Source: Formosa undariae (lineage in GTDB: Bacteria > Bacteroidota > Bacteroidia > Flavobacteriales > Flavobacteriaceae). Taken from it: a DNA stretch of 64,000 bases. Made by a program: the position numbers and the translations under genes. This document shows, one piece after another, positions 26,530 through 36,017 of the stretch. The stretch is taken from contig NZ_JBHMEZ010000012.1 of the NCBI RefSeq assembly GCF_042427615.1, positions 62,001 to 126,000 on the forward strand. Reading direction: 5' to 3'. The number at the start of each line of letters is the position of its first letter. Position 1 is the first letter of the stretch. Below the pieces are notes generated by a model. That model saw only the letters and a program-made list of their open reading frames with translations, had not been told where the DNA came from and did not search any database.

Positions 26530-27907
26530 AAACAAAATCACCCTCATCTTCGTTATACTTGTTGCGACTATGCAACTTGTTATTTTTTCTATTATTTATG
26601 TCTTCGCGTCCGATTATCGCACCAACGAATTTTTTAAAAAGTTAGAAAAACGAACTTTAATTGCGGAGCAATCTCATTTTGAAAAAAACAAATTAGGTGT
26701 CGAGATCTATGAAGAACTCATAAGAAAACATCTACAAACCTTACCAAAAGAAAAAGAATATATTTTTGCCACAGACGCAACCCTAAACCAAATTATTTCA
26801 GAAATAGAACTTAAAATTCCCCAAACATATTACGCGGATTTAATTAATAAAAATTACGCTGAAATTAAAATTGGAGACACCTTCTTATCGGGTTTAAATT
26901 ACAAGGAACGAAATAAATCTCATTTTGTCATTCTAACTGCACACGATGAAGATGGTATAGATGAATTATCTAAACTAATACATTTACTAATCTTTTTATT
27001 CCTTTTAACCATTCTTGTTTTGTTCTTTCTTGGAAGTTTCTTTGCTAAGCGTACACTAGAACCACTTGCTCGAATCATTGAAAAAGTAAACACCATTCGT
27101 GTAACTAATTTACACGAAAGATTACAGACCACAAATAACAAAGACGAATTAAGCGAGTTAGCAAACACGTTTAATGGCATGTTAGATCGTTTGGAAACCT
27201 CCTTCGAAATACAGAGTAATTTTATAAATAATGCCTCTCACGAGTTAAAAAATCCGTTAACAGCCATATTAGGTCAGACAGAAATTGCATTGCTTAAAGA
27301 GCGTTCGCCTGAAGAATACACTAAAGTTTTAGAAGGAGTAGAAACAGAAGCTTTGCGATTAGATGCCTTAATAAATAGTCTCCTGAAATTTGCGCAAACA
27401 GAAAGTGATGAAAAAGGATTGCTTATTACACCTATTCGATTGGACGAATTAATTTTAGAAGTAAAAGAAAATATAGATTTAATAAATCCCGATAATAAAA
27501 TAGAAATAGACTTTAATGATTTCCCCGACAACCCTGATTTATTAGTGGTTGAAGGCAATTACGGATTAATTAATATTGCTTTAAATAATGTCTTAGATAA
27601 TGCTTCAAAATTTTCTGATAATAAAAAAGTAATCGTTAAAATAATCACTAATAATGCGTCTATAAAAATTGTTGTTACCGATCAAGGTGTAGGTATTCCT
27701 CCAAATGAAATTAAAAACATTTATCAGCCGTTCTATCGCGCTGCAAATGTTAGAAATGTAAAAGGCTACGGCTTTGGATTACCACTTACAAATAAGATTA
27801 TGAAACTCCATAGCGGTACTATAGAAGTGTTTTCTGAGCACAAAAAAGGTACCATTGTCACCTTAATATTTCCTAATAAACACCAAGAATTTTCTATATC
27901 TAAATAA
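26519..27907 (+). CDS. HAMP-domain sensor histidine kinase
   Basis: A 462-residue inner-membrane kinase with membrane segments at about 8-30 and 155-176 and a periplasmic sensor of about 120 residues between them. A HAMP domain follows (RTLEPLARIIEKV onward), then the HisKA H-box FINNASHELKNPLTAILGQ (His241). The ATPase motifs are ALNNVLDNASKFS, DQGVGIP and VKGYGFGLPLTNKI. It is coupled to the OmpR-type regulator. The downstream USP-like/SulP/NhaA genes are in the same direction and may be part of the response. Confidence 0.9.
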   Translation: MKIKNKITLIFVILVATMQLVIFSIIYVFASDYRTNEFFKKLEKRTLIAEQSHFEKNKLGVEIYEELIRKHLQTLPKEKEYIFATDATLNQIISEIELKIPQTYYADLINKNYAEIKIGDTFLSGLNYKERNKSHFVILTAHDEDGIDELSKLIHLLIFLFLLTILVLFFLGSFFAKRTLEPLARIIEKVNTIRVTNLHERLQTTNNKDELSELANTFNGMLDRLETSFEIQSNFINNASHELKNPLTAILGQTEIALLKERSPEEYTKVLEGVETEALRLDALINSLLKFAQTESDEKGLLITPIRLDELILEVKENIDLINPDNKIEIDFNDFPDNPDLLVVEGNYGLINIALNNVLDNASKFSDNKKVIVKIITNNASIKIVVTDQGVGIPPNEIKNIYQPFYRAANVRNVKGYGFGLPLTNKIMKLHSGTIEVFSEHKKGTIVTLIFPNKHQEFSISK

Positions 27908-28054
27908 TAAACTCACCATTTCTTACTTCTTAACACACCAAAAGACTACATAACAACGGGTTAAGTCTGTTGTGAAATTCTAATCTTATTCTAATCTCGT
28001 TCTTATATCGCTCTAATACGGTGGAGGTATGTTTGCATTAAGAAAATTACAGGA

Positions 28055-28546
28055 ATGAAGACGGTACTTATACCAACCGATTTTAGTGCAAAATCCTTAC
28101 AGCTTATTAAAAATGCTGTATTACATAATCCTAATGAACCCATACAGCTCGTATTGGCTTCTGGTTATTTATTGCGTTTAAGCGCTTTTAATCCTTTACG
28201 TTATTCTAAAGCTAGATTAATTAAAACGTTAGCACATGAGGTTTTTAACAATACCCTTTCAGATTTAATTTTAGAGCACAAGAATAAAATTTATAATGTA
28301 AAAATAGAATTATATACAGGAAGTTCTAATCATGAATTTAATGATTTTCTGCGTGTGAACAACATAGACAAATCCATAATTCCGAATACAAAATTATGCC
28401 AATTTCCTAATAAAAAATGTTTTGACATCACACCATTAATAGACCATTTATCTCCAGAAGTATCTCGCGTAGCATATAAAGGAGAAAAACGAGACAAACC
28501 TACCCGTTTTTGGTTTTTAACCTTAAAACAATTCAGTTTCAGATAA
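28055..28546 (+). CDS. USP-like protein (divergent or shortened)
   Basis: A 163-residue protein starting MKTVLIPTDFSAKSLQLIKNAV, which matches the first strand and helix of universal stress proteins. Beyond that the similarity fades, and the glycine-rich ATP motif near the USP C-terminus is not visible, so ATP binding is doubtful. It contains two adjacent Cys near residues 110 and 118. It sits 49 bases before the SulP transporter and is probably co-transcribed. A possible -7 element TATGTTTG lies at 28028-28035. Confidence 0.68.
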   Translation: MKTVLIPTDFSAKSLQLIKNAVLHNPNEPIQLVLASGYLLRLSAFNPLRYSKARLIKTLAHEVFNNTLSDLILEHKNKIYNVKIELYTGSSNHEFNDFLRVNNIDKSIIPNTKLCQFPNKKCFDITPLIDHLSPEVSRVAYKGEKRDKPTRFWFLTLKQFSFR

Positions 28547-28595
28547 CAAACAATCAAACAAACTAATTAAAATAATAATTTAAAAAGAAGTATCA

Positions 28596-30275
28596 ATGAA
28601 GAACATTAGCACAAAATATTTAAAATCCGATTTAAAGGCCGGTTTAGTTGTCTTTTTAGTAGCACTACCATTGTGTTTAGGAATTGCACTCGCTAGTGGG
28701 GCTCCTCTATTCGCTGGAATTATTTCAGGTATTATTGGAGGTATCGTTGTCGGTTTCTTTAGTGGATCTAATTTAAGTGTATCTGGTCCTGCCGCAGGAC
28801 TTACTGCTATTGTGTTAACAGCAATTGCAACCTTAGGATCTTGGGAGGCTTTTTTATTAGCTGGTTTAATAGCTGGGGTGTTCCAATTAATTTTAGGATT
28901 TTTAAAAGCCGGTATTATTTCCAACTATTTACCGTCTAATGTTATCGAAGGTATGTTAGCCGCTATTGGTATCATTATCATCTTAACGCAATTACCACAT
29001 GCTGTAGGTTACGACGCAGTTCACGAAGGAGATTTCTTTCATATCAATGCTGAAGGTAAACACGATATGTTTTCAACAGTAATCCAAAGTATAAATAACA
29101 TGCATTTAGGGGCTATAATTATTGTTCTAATATCTTTAGGAATAATTATCGCGTTTACTAAAGTTCCTGTTTTAAAGAAAATTAAATCTATTCCAAGTTC
29201 TTTAGTGGCTGTTGTCGCTGGTGTTGCTGTTAACGAAGCATTTGTAGCTTTAAACTCACCTTTGGCCATTACACCTGCGCATCTAGTAAGCTTACCTGTT
29301 CCAGAATCTTTTGAAGCTTTCAAATCACAATTTAGTTTACCAGATTTCAGTCAAATTGGAAACATAAACGTTTGGATTGTAGCCTTAACAATTGCTGCAG
29401 TAGCAAGTATTGAAACTTTATTATGTATTGAAGCCGCAGATAAATTAGACCCTTTAAAAAGATACTCTAACACCAACACAGAATTAAAAGCGCAAGGTAT
29501 AGGTAACATTATTAGCAGTATGATTGGGGGTCTGCCAATGACGTCTGTAATTGTAAGATCTTCTGCGAATGTAAACTCTGGTGGACGCACAAAATTGTCA
29601 GCTATTTCTCATGGTGTATTTTTACTTATTGCTGTATTGGCCATGCCAACAATTTTAAATAAAATTCCTTTAGCTTGTTTAGCAGCTGTATTAATTGCAG
29701 TTGGTTTTAAATTAGCGAGTCCTAAAGTTTTTATTCACATGTGGGAAAACAGTAAGAAATTCCAATTTATCCCTTTTGTTGTTACTGTAATTGCCGTGGT
29801 GTTTACAGATTTACTTAAAGGTGTTGGTATTGGTATGGCAGTTAGTATTTTCTTTATCTTAAGAGGTAATTTAAAACTAGCATATTTCTTTAGAAGAGAA
29901 AATCATTCAACAGGAAAAACCATACAAATGGAGCTTGCTCAAGAGGTGTCTTTCCTGAATAAAGCAGCGATTAAACAAACGTTTGCACACTTACCTGCAA
30001 ATAGTTCGATCGTCGTAGATGCCTCAAACACAGTATATATAGATCACGACGTACTGCAACTGATAAAAGACTTTGTGAATTATGGTTGTATTGACAAAAA
30101 TATTAATGTATCTTTGATAGGATTTAGAAAAGAATACAAAATTGAAAATTCTGTCAACCATGTGACTTCTGTTTTATCAGATAATGAAGATAAAGTTGCA
30201 TTACACGAAATAGATGAAGGGTTAAAAATTCCTTCAAATGTTTTAAAGGTTAAGGATTTGCCTAAAGCAGGATAA
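28596..30275 (+). CDS. SulP family inorganic anion transporter
   Basis: A 559-residue transporter with about 11-14 hydrophobic segments and a cytosolic STAS domain at about 450-540 (SSIVVDASNTVYIDHDVLQLI). Sequence landmarks are LPLCLGIALASGAPLFAGI near residue 25, VSGPAAGLTAIVL near 68 and GLPMTSVIVRSSANVNSGG near 312. SulP members move sulphate, bicarbonate or other anions, and those of marine Bacteroidota with this start are often considered bicarbonate or sulphate carriers; the substrate is not decided here. NhaA follows, so bicarbonate/sodium/pH coupling is plausible. Confidence 0.9.
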   Translation: MKNISTKYLKSDLKAGLVVFLVALPLCLGIALASGAPLFAGIISGIIGGIVVGFFSGSNLSVSGPAAGLTAIVLTAIATLGSWEAFLLAGLIAGVFQLILGFLKAGIISNYLPSNVIEGMLAAIGIIIILTQLPHAVGYDAVHEGDFFHINAEGKHDMFSTVIQSINNMHLGAIIIVLISLGIIIAFTKVPVLKKIKSIPSSLVAVVAGVAVNEAFVALNSPLAITPAHLVSLPVPESFEAFKSQFSLPDFSQIGNINVWIVALTIAAVASIETLLCIEAADKLDPLKRYSNTNTELKAQGIGNIISSMIGGLPMTSVIVRSSANVNSGGRTKLSAISHGVFLLIAVLAMPTILNKIPLACLAAVLIAVGFKLASPKVFIHMWENSKKFQFIPFVVTVIAVVFTDLLKGVGIGMAVSIFFILRGNLKLAYFFRRENHSTGKTIQMELAQEVSFLNKAAIKQTFAHLPANSSIVVDASNTVYIDHDVLQLIKDFVNYGCIDKNINVSLIGFRKEYKIENSVNHVTSVLSDNEDKVALHEIDEGLKIPSNVLKVKDLPKAG

Positions 30276-30300
30276 TGTTTTATAACGCATAATATTTTAG

Positions 30301-30338
30301 AAGCCTATAGTTATCAAAAATTTGATAACTATAGGCTT
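30301..30338 (+). terminator. Strong intrinsic terminator after SulP gene
   Basis: A perfect 18-base stem AAGCCTATAGTTATCAAA/TTTGATAACTATAGGCTT with a 2-base loop, followed by TTTTATTTT. It also shows that NhaA translation starts further downstream, at 30370. Confidence 0.88.
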
Positions 30339-30369
30339 TTTATTTTATATACACTTATTTGAAAGACCT

Positions 30370-31719
30370 ATGAAACAAAAATTAGATCATTACTTTGTAA
30401 GACCCATTACAAAATTTGTCCAAGTAGAAAGTTTTGGAGGAATCCTTCTCTTTTCAGCAGCCGTAATCGCCCTACTTTGGGCCAATTCACCGTTCTCAGA
30501 TTCCTATGTAAATCTTTGGAATTATGAACTCGGTTTTGAAATAGGAAATTTTCATATTTCAAAAAATTTATTGCACTGGATCAATGATGGTTTAATGGTT
30601 ATTTTCTTCTTCTTAATTGGATTAGAAATTAAACGGGAAATTCTTATTGGAGAATTAAATAGCTTAAAAAAAGCCTCCTTACCTATTTTTGCCGCTTTAG
30701 GTGGTGTTTTTATTCCAATTGGAATTTATTTAGCATTAAATACAAATCCAGAAACTCATGCTGGTTGGGGAATACCAATGGCTACAGATATTGCATTTTC
30801 TTTAGCAATTATCCAATTACTAGGAAAGCGTGTGCCATTAGCCTTAAAAATATTTTTAACAGCCTTTGCTATTGTAGATGATTTAGTTGCTGTATTAGCC
30901 ATCGCGATTTTTTATAGTAACAATATAGATTGGGCATTAATATTATACTCTTTTATACCTCTAGGAATTTTATTCTTTCTGGGTTGGAAAGGTTTTTATC
31001 ACAAAATTATATACTTCACGCTTGCTGTGGTTATATGGTTCTTATTCTTGAAGTCAGGAATCCACCCTACCATTGCGGGTATTTTAATTGCCTTAACAAT
31101 TCCTATTCAACGTAAAACGGAATTGTCTATCGACATGAACCAGCTAGAGTCTATAACAACTAGACTACTTAAAAAAAGAACTTCCGATAGTCCGATCCTA
31201 ACACATACTCAGATTAATTTAATCGATGATCTTCAAGCATGGACAAGTCGTGTACAATCGCCTTTACAACATTTAGAACATATTTTCCACGGTTGGGTTG
31301 CATACTTTATTATGCCTATTTTCGCTTTATCTAATGCAGGTATCGTATTTGGGGCTTCCGATCATTTAGATTTCGATTTGGCTTCTCATATTGCCATCGC
31401 ATTAATTATTGGTAAATGTATTGGTGTGGTTGGATTCTCTTATTTAGCAGTAAAACTTGGTATTGCAGCATTCCCTGATAAAGTTAAATTTAAACACATT
31501 TTAGGTACTGGTTTTTTAGCAGGTGTTGGATTTACAATGTCTATTTTTGTATCAAATTTAGCATTTCACGGTAGTTTACTTTATCAAGATTCCGCAAAAG
31601 TTGGTATCTTAATTGGATCATCTATCGCAGGTTTAATTGGTTATTTTGTTTTAAAATCAGTAAAACCAGCATCAGGTGAAATTCTATTGAGCGACGAAGA
31701 AGAAGAGGAAGAAGAATAA
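30370..31719 (+). CDS. nhaA: Na+/H+ antiporter NhaA
   Basis: A 449-residue inner-membrane antiporter that exports sodium in exchange for protons. The ATG at 30370 (MKQKLDHYFVRPI) is chosen; an upstream TTG lies within a terminator hairpin. About 12 membrane segments are present. The ion-binding Asp pair is in AFAIVDDLVAVLAIAIFY, and the motifs ATDIAFSLAII and LLHWINDGLMVIFFFLIGLE are conserved. The C-terminus ends in an acidic tail of Asp and repeated Glu. It suits a marine, sodium-rich habitat. It may have its own promoter, since a strong terminator precedes it. Confidence 0.92.
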   Translation: MKQKLDHYFVRPITKFVQVESFGGILLFSAAVIALLWANSPFSDSYVNLWNYELGFEIGNFHISKNLLHWINDGLMVIFFFLIGLEIKREILIGELNSLKKASLPIFAALGGVFIPIGIYLALNTNPETHAGWGIPMATDIAFSLAIIQLLGKRVPLALKIFLTAFAIVDDLVAVLAIAIFYSNNIDWALILYSFIPLGILFFLGWKGFYHKIIYFTLAVVIWFLFLKSGIHPTIAGILIALTIPIQRKTELSIDMNQLESITTRLLKKRTSDSPILTHTQINLIDDLQAWTSRVQSPLQHLEHIFHGWVAYFIMPIFALSNAGIVFGASDHLDFDLASHIAIALIIGKCIGVVGFSYLAVKLGIAAFPDKVKFKHILGTGFLAGVGFTMSIFVSNLAFHGSLLYQDSAKVGILIGSSIAGLIGYFVLKSVKPASGEILLSDEEEEEEE

Positions 31720-31757
31720 ACATCTTATAGTTATAGCTTTACAAAACCTATATAACC

Positions 31758-31788
31758 AAAAAAGCGACCTAAAAAGGTCGCTTTTTTT
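31758..31788. terminator. Bidirectional terminator, nhaA/aguA
   Basis: Stem AAAAAAGCGACCT/AGGTCGCTTTTTT with an AAAA loop between convergent genes. T-runs occur on both strands. Confidence 0.88.
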
Positions 31789-31806
31789 ATGTTTTTACTT
31801 TGGGTG

Positions 31807-32847
31807 CTAAGCCGGAATTTGCTGACTTAAACAATGCAGTGTGCCAAATCCCCAAATAAGATCTATAGCACTCATTCCAATCACTTCACGATCAGGGAAA
31901 CAATCTGCTATTATATTCAAGGCCACACGGTCTTTACTGTCATTAAACGTAGGTACCAATACCATTTTATTTAAAATTAAAAAGTTAGCATAACTCGCTG
32001 GAATTTGAAGACCATCAAAAAACAACGGTTTAGGCATAGGTAATGTTACAATATTTGGCGTATTACCAGTTTCTAGTTTAGAAGCCTGTAATCGCTTTAA
32101 ATTATCTTGTAGCGCCTTATAATTACTGTCTTCTGTATTAGATTCTACCACAGTAATAATGGTGTCTTCATTTATAAAACGACACAAATCATCAATATGC
32201 CCATGTGTATCATCGCCTACAATACCATCTCCTAACCAAATCACATTGGTAACTCCTAAGTATTCTTTGAACACAGCCTCATAATCAGCTTTCGTGAAAT
32301 TTTCATTTCGAACCTGAATTGACGGATGTAATAAACATTCTTCTGAAGTTAATAACGTCCCCTTCCCATTAGAATCAATCGCACCACCTTCTAAAACCAC
32401 AGGTTTTCCGTGATACATCACTTGGGTTAAAGACGCATTTAAAACGTCAGAAACCACCTTAGGAACACCGCGATCTAGTTTATGATTTGGATACTTTGCC
32501 CATCCGTTAAAATTGAAATTCATCGCGATACGCTCCCCTCCTTTTTTAACGATAATCGGACCAGAATCACGCATCCAACTCCTATTTGTTTTATGGGCTA
32601 TATAATTAATATTATTTAAGTTAACGTGAGCCATTTCAAGCATTTCATTAACCTTATTTTGTTGCGTATTATTTTCAATAACTAAGAAAACTTTTTCAAC
32701 TTGAGCCACTTTTTTTATAAACTCCACGAATGCCCATTGTATGGCCTGATACTTTCCTGGCCAATCGTTTCCGTTATAAGGAAAACATAATAAAACACCT
32801 TCTTGATGTTCCCATTCGGCCGGAAATCTAATTGCTTCAGAATCCAT
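31807..32847 (-). CDS. aguA: Agmatine deiminase
   Basis: A 346-residue guanidino-modifying enzyme of the peptidyl-arginine deiminase fold that converts agmatine to N-carbamoylputrescine and ammonia. Signatures are RFPAEWEHQEGVLLCFPYN at the start, WMRDSGPI near residue 91, EGGAIDSNGKGTLL near 153, the catalytic GDDTHGHIDD near 214, and the catalytic Cys in GFGTLHCLSQQIP at the C-terminus. The partner N-carbamoylputrescine amidase lies directly upstream with a 2-base gap, completing the two-step route to putrescine. Confidence 0.92.
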   Translation of the reverse strand: MDSEAIRFPAEWEHQEGVLLCFPYNGNDWPGKYQAIQWAFVEFIKKVAQVEKVFLVIENNTQQNKVNEMLEMAHVNLNNINYIAHKTNRSWMRDSGPIIVKKGGERIAMNFNFNGWAKYPNHKLDRGVPKVVSDVLNASLTQVMYHGKPVVLEGGAIDSNGKGTLLTSEECLLHPSIQVRNENFTKADYEAVFKEYLGVTNVIWLGDGIVGDDTHGHIDDLCRFINEDTIITVVESNTEDSNYKALQDNLKRLQASKLETGNTPNIVTLPMPKPLFFDGLQIPASYANFLILNKMVLVPTFNDSKDRVALNIIADCFPDREVIGMSAIDLIWGFGTLHCLSQQIPA

Positions 32848-32849
32848 AA

Positions 32850-33737
32850 TTAGTCTATTGCACGTTTAGTAATATCACCAAAAGCATCGATACGACGGTC
32901 TCTAAAAAATGGCCAATTCTGACGTACATTTTCTTGTAAATCTAAATCGACTTCAGCAATTAATATTTCTTCTTGATCGTGAGATGCTTGCGCTAAAATT
33001 TCACCTTGAGGCCCTGCAATAAATGAAGATCCCCAAAACTGAATACCTGCTGTCCCTGGTAAATATTGCTCTAAACCTATACGGTTTGCAGCAGCCACAA
33101 AGACACCATTAGCTACGGCATGACCTTTCATAACATTCATCCATGCACCATGTTGGTTTTCTCCAAACTCTTCTTTTTCTTGAGGATGCCAACCTATTGC
33201 TGTTGGATAAAATAAAACTTCGGCACCTTTTAAAGCTGTTAAACGCGCCGCTTCAGGATACCACTGATCCCAACAGATTAAAGTCCCGATTTTACCCTTT
33301 TTAGTTTGAATGGCTTGAAATCCTAAATCACCTGGTGTGAAATAAAATTTTTCATAAAAGTGAGGATCGTCTGGGATATGCATTTTTCTATACAACCCAG
33401 CTTCCGTACCATCTGTATCGATAATATACGCACTGTTATGATAAATCCCAGCCATACGTTTTTCGAAAAATGGTACTATTATTACAACTCCTAGTTCTTT
33501 AGCTAAAGCACTAAAGGCTATAAAAGATGTACTGTATAAAGGTTCTGCCAAAGCGAAGTTATCTACATCTTCACTTTGGCAGAAATAATGACTACTGTAT
33601 AATTCTGGTAAAAGAATAACCTCTGCCCCTTTATTTGCAGCATCTCTTACCCAACTTAAACACTTTTTTAAATTGTTCTCAGCAACGTCGTTCAAGTTTA
33701 GTTGAACAACCGCTATCTTGTATTTTTTTACAGACAT
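32850..33737 (-). CDS. aguB: N-carbamoylputrescine amidase
   Basis: A 295-residue nitrilase-superfamily amidase. The Glu-Lys-Cys triad is visible as LLPELYSSHYF (about 42-52), LYRKMHIPDDP (about 115) and TLICWDQWYPEAAR (about 152). The end QNWPFFRDRRIDAFGDI is characteristic of AguB. It releases putrescine, carbon dioxide and ammonia from N-carbamoylputrescine, following AguA. It is co-transcribed with aguA. Confidence 0.92.
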   Translation of the reverse strand: MSVKKYKIAVVQLNLNDVAENNLKKCLSWVRDAANKGAEVILLPELYSSHYFCQSEDVDNFALAEPLYSTSFIAFSALAKELGVVIIVPFFEKRMAGIYHNSAYIIDTDGTEAGLYRKMHIPDDPHFYEKFYFTPGDLGFQAIQTKKGKIGTLICWDQWYPEAARLTALKGAEVLFYPTAIGWHPQEKEEFGENQHGAWMNVMKGHAVANGVFVAAANRIGLEQYLPGTAGIQFWGSSFIAGPQGEILAQASHDQEEILIAEVDLDLQENVRQNWPFFRDRRIDAFGDITKRAID

Positions 33738-33806
33738 AACTCTTAAGATTATGTTGTAAAAGTAATTATTTTATAAAAGTGAAATGCTAAAGATTATATA
33801 AAATAA

Positions 33807-34871
33807 TTATGAATCTATTTTCATCGTATTTGATCCCTTAAAATACCTTTTTCGTAACCAAAAAGACACTCTTACCAATAAAATTAAAGCCGGCACTTCT
33901 ACCAATGGCCCAATAACTCCGGTAAATGCTTGCCCTGAATTTAATCCGAAAACCGCAATCGCAACGGCTATAGCTAATTCAAAGTTATTTCCTGCGGCTG
34001 TAAATGCAATGGCTGCTGTTTTATCGTAAGTTGCTCCTGCCGCTTTACTGATAAAGAATCCGATGATAAACATTAAAGTAAAATAGATTAACAATGGAAT
34101 TGCAATGATTACAACGTCCATCGGAATATCTACAATCATCTCGCCTTTTAATGAAAACATGACAACTATAGTAAACAATAAGGCCACAAGTGTTAATGGA
34201 GAAATCGCTGGAATAAATTTGGTATTATACCACATCTCACCTTTTAATTTCACTAAAAAATAACGGCTTAGAAACCCTAAAAGAAATGGAATTCCTAAAT
34301 ATATAGCCACACTTTCTGCTATAGTAGCTATTGAAATGTCTACAATAGCACCTTCAAAACCAAAAAACGGAGGTAAAACTGTAATAAATATCCAAGCGTA
34401 AAAACTGTAGCCAAACACCTGAAATATACTATTTAAGGCCACTAAACCAGCGCCGTATTCACTGCTTCCTTCTGCCAAATCGTTCCATACCAAAACCATT
34501 GCAATACAACGTGCAAGTCCGATTAATATTAAACCAACCATGTATTCAGGGTAATCTCTTAGAAAAGTTATTGCTAAAAAGAACATTAAAAAAGGTCCAA
34601 TAATCCAGTTTAGAACTAATGAAATCGATAATACTTTTACATCTTTAAACACTTTAGGCAAAAGGGCATAATTCACTTTAGCTAAAGGCGGATACATCAT
34701 TAATATTAAACCAATTGCGATTGGAATATTTGTAGTTCCTTGATTATACGAGTTTATTACATCTGGAATTTGAGGAAAAAAATTTCCCATTGCAACACCA
34801 ATTAACATGGCTAAGAAAATCCATAATGTTAGGTAATTATCTAAAACACTTAACTTTTTTAATGCAGCCAT
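33807..34871 (-). CDS. acr3: Arsenite efflux transporter ACR3
   Basis: A 354-residue inner-membrane carrier with ten hydrophobic segments. The conserved transport cysteine lies in GLARCIAMVLVWNDLAEGS near residue 120, a hallmark of ACR3; the second hallmark, AAIAFTAAGNNFELAIAVAIAVFG near 285, is also present. It extrudes arsenite. It is in an operon with an arsenate reductase-like phosphatase (2-base gap), a DUF6428 protein and ArsR. Confidence 0.92.
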   Translation of the reverse strand: MAALKKLSVLDNYLTLWIFLAMLIGVAMGNFFPQIPDVINSYNQGTTNIPIAIGLILMMYPPLAKVNYALLPKVFKDVKVLSISLVLNWIIGPFLMFFLAITFLRDYPEYMVGLILIGLARCIAMVLVWNDLAEGSSEYGAGLVALNSIFQVFGYSFYAWIFITVLPPFFGFEGAIVDISIATIAESVAIYLGIPFLLGFLSRYFLVKLKGEMWYNTKFIPAISPLTLVALLFTIVVMFSLKGEMIVDIPMDVVIIAIPLLIYFTLMFIIGFFISKAAGATYDKTAAIAFTAAGNNFELAIAVAIAVFGLNSGQAFTGVIGPLVEVPALILLVRVSFWLRKRYFKGSNTMKIDS

Positions 34872-34873
34872 GA

Positions 34874-35482
34874 CTATTTGATATTTGAAAATATATAAAA
34901 CATTTCCTCTGCAATTTGTAAACTGCGCTCGTTATACTTTTCTGCTTGTTCGGGTGTATTATCGAACGCTTTAGGATCTTCGAAAGTAATCGCGGCACGT
35001 TCTTGGGCACCAGCTATAAACGGACAACCACCATCTGCCTGAGAACATGTCATAATAGCAATGAATCTAGTTTCGGGATTAAAAGCATCATTATAACGCT
35101 TGGAAAACCCTATAATTGGTGGTTCATTATGATCAAATTTTACAGCATATACCGGGTTATCACCTTCAGTTATTTTTTGAACATCAAAACCTGTATTTGA
35201 TAAAGTTTCGGCAACCATAGGAAACATAGCAGTAGCCTCCGTCCCGCCAGAATAACAAAATACATTTTTTAAATTGTAATAAAATGCTGCTGTTTGTGCC
35301 CAAACTTGCGCCAAATGACTACGTCTAGAGTTATGCGTACAAATAAAATTTAATCGCGTTTTAATTTTCTTGGAATGCTTTTCTTGTATAAAATCCAGTA
35401 AAGGTTTTAAAACTTGCTTACGTTCTTCTGATATATTTGAAAAATCTAGGCTTTCAATATGATTGGCTATTTTAGTATTCAT
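34874..35482 (-). CDS. Arsenate reductase / low-molecular-weight phosphatase-like protein
   Basis: A 202-residue protein with the Cys-x5-Arg loop as CTHNSRRSHLAQ near residue 48, typical of LMW protein-tyrosine phosphatase-fold arsenate reductases. Two further cysteine features, TCSQADGGCPF near residue 145, may take part in disulphide relay. It should reduce arsenate to arsenite for export by ACR3. The longer-than-usual size (about 130-140 for ArsC) reflects an N-terminal helical extension. This version is common beside acr3 in Bacteroidota. Confidence 0.85.
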   Translation of the reverse strand: MNTKIANHIESLDFSNISEERKQVLKPLLDFIQEKHSKKIKTRLNFICTHNSRRSHLAQVWAQTAAFYYNLKNVFCYSGGTEATAMFPMVAETLSNTGFDVQKITEGDNPVYAVKFDHNEPPIIGFSKRYNDAFNPETRFIAIMTCSQADGGCPFIAGAQERAAITFEDPKAFDNTPEQAEKYNERSLQIAEEMFYIFSNIK

Positions 35483-35494
35483 CTCTTTATTTTT

Positions 35495-35968
35495 TTAGCA
35501 ACATCCAGAATTAGGAGTGCATGTATTAGCTGGTTGAGTTAATTGGTTTAGGTTTTGTTTCGGCTTTTCTTGAGGAATTCCGCAATTATCTTTTGCTAAA
35601 CAATCTGTAAATTTTGAAGTTAATTGAAATACACCTTCTCTGATATCTAAATTATATTTTTGAATCGTATCTCCCTGATATTCAAATTCAATATCTAAGG
35701 TTTCTTCAAGTCCTAAAACACGTTGTGATAGTTCTATAATTGAAACTAATCTTTCAGGATGCAAACGGTGATCGTAATCATGAGCTTCCCATAATTGAAA
35801 GTTGATTACTGATTCTTTACGAACGGTGCCACCACAGTCTATAAAATTTTTATCTACTTTTCCGACTTCCGTCACATGAAAATGACTTGGAACTAAGCTT
35901 CCGTCCGGTAATTGAAAAGCGATTTGATTTAGATCTTCTAAATGATTTTTAATTTCTAGTAAGGTCAT
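35495..35968 (-). CDS. DUF6428 family protein with Cys-rich tail
   Basis: A 157-residue protein of unknown function that accompanies arsenic operons in Bacteroidota. The main part has HFHVTEVGKVDKNFIDCGGTVRKE near residue 27 and QLWEAHDYDHRLHPERL near residue 54, which carry His residues that could bind metal. The C-terminal tail ends CTPNSGCC. It lies between arsR (49 bases) and the reductase gene (12 bases), with an ArsR-like operator just upstream of its start codon. Confidence 0.78.
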   Translation of the reverse strand: MTLLEIKNHLEDLNQIAFQLPDGSLVPSHFHVTEVGKVDKNFIDCGGTVRKESVINFQLWEAHDYDHRLHPERLVSIIELSQRVLGLEETLDIEFEYQGDTIQKYNLDIREGVFQLTSKFTDCLAKDNCGIPQEKPKQNLNQLTQPANTCTPNSGCC

Positions 35969-35984
35969 AATTGAAATGTATTAA

Positions 35985-36000
35985 TTGCAATATTGCGATG
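35985..36000. promoter_or_regulatory. ArsR operator copy 1, ATTGCAATATTGCGAT
   Basis: Contains the perfect palindrome GCAATATTGC and lies 16 bases upstream of the DUF6428 start codon, between it and arsR. It matches the site upstream of arsR at 15 of 16 positions. Confidence 0.7.
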
Positions 36001-36017
36001 ATTAAATTTAAATTTTT

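Noticed and set aside
28028..28035. TATGTTTG as a promoter for the USP-like/SulP genes
   Set aside because: The -7 element fits, but no TTG occurs 17-23 bases upstream, so I kept it as a weak mention only.
28580..28924. Open frame antisense to the start of the SulP gene
   Set aside because: Pro/Ala/Lys-rich composition is the typical shadow of a hydrophobic membrane gene.
30322..30369. Upstream TTG start giving NhaA 16 extra residues
   Set aside because: The extension lies within the right arm of a perfect 18-base terminator stem and encodes unconserved residues; the ATG at 30370 begins the normal NhaA sequence.
33763..33809. 13-base AT-only inverted repeat between aguB and acr3
   Set aside because: Stem made only of A/T pairs with a 21-base loop and no T-run; in 65 percent AT sequence it is weak evidence for a terminator.
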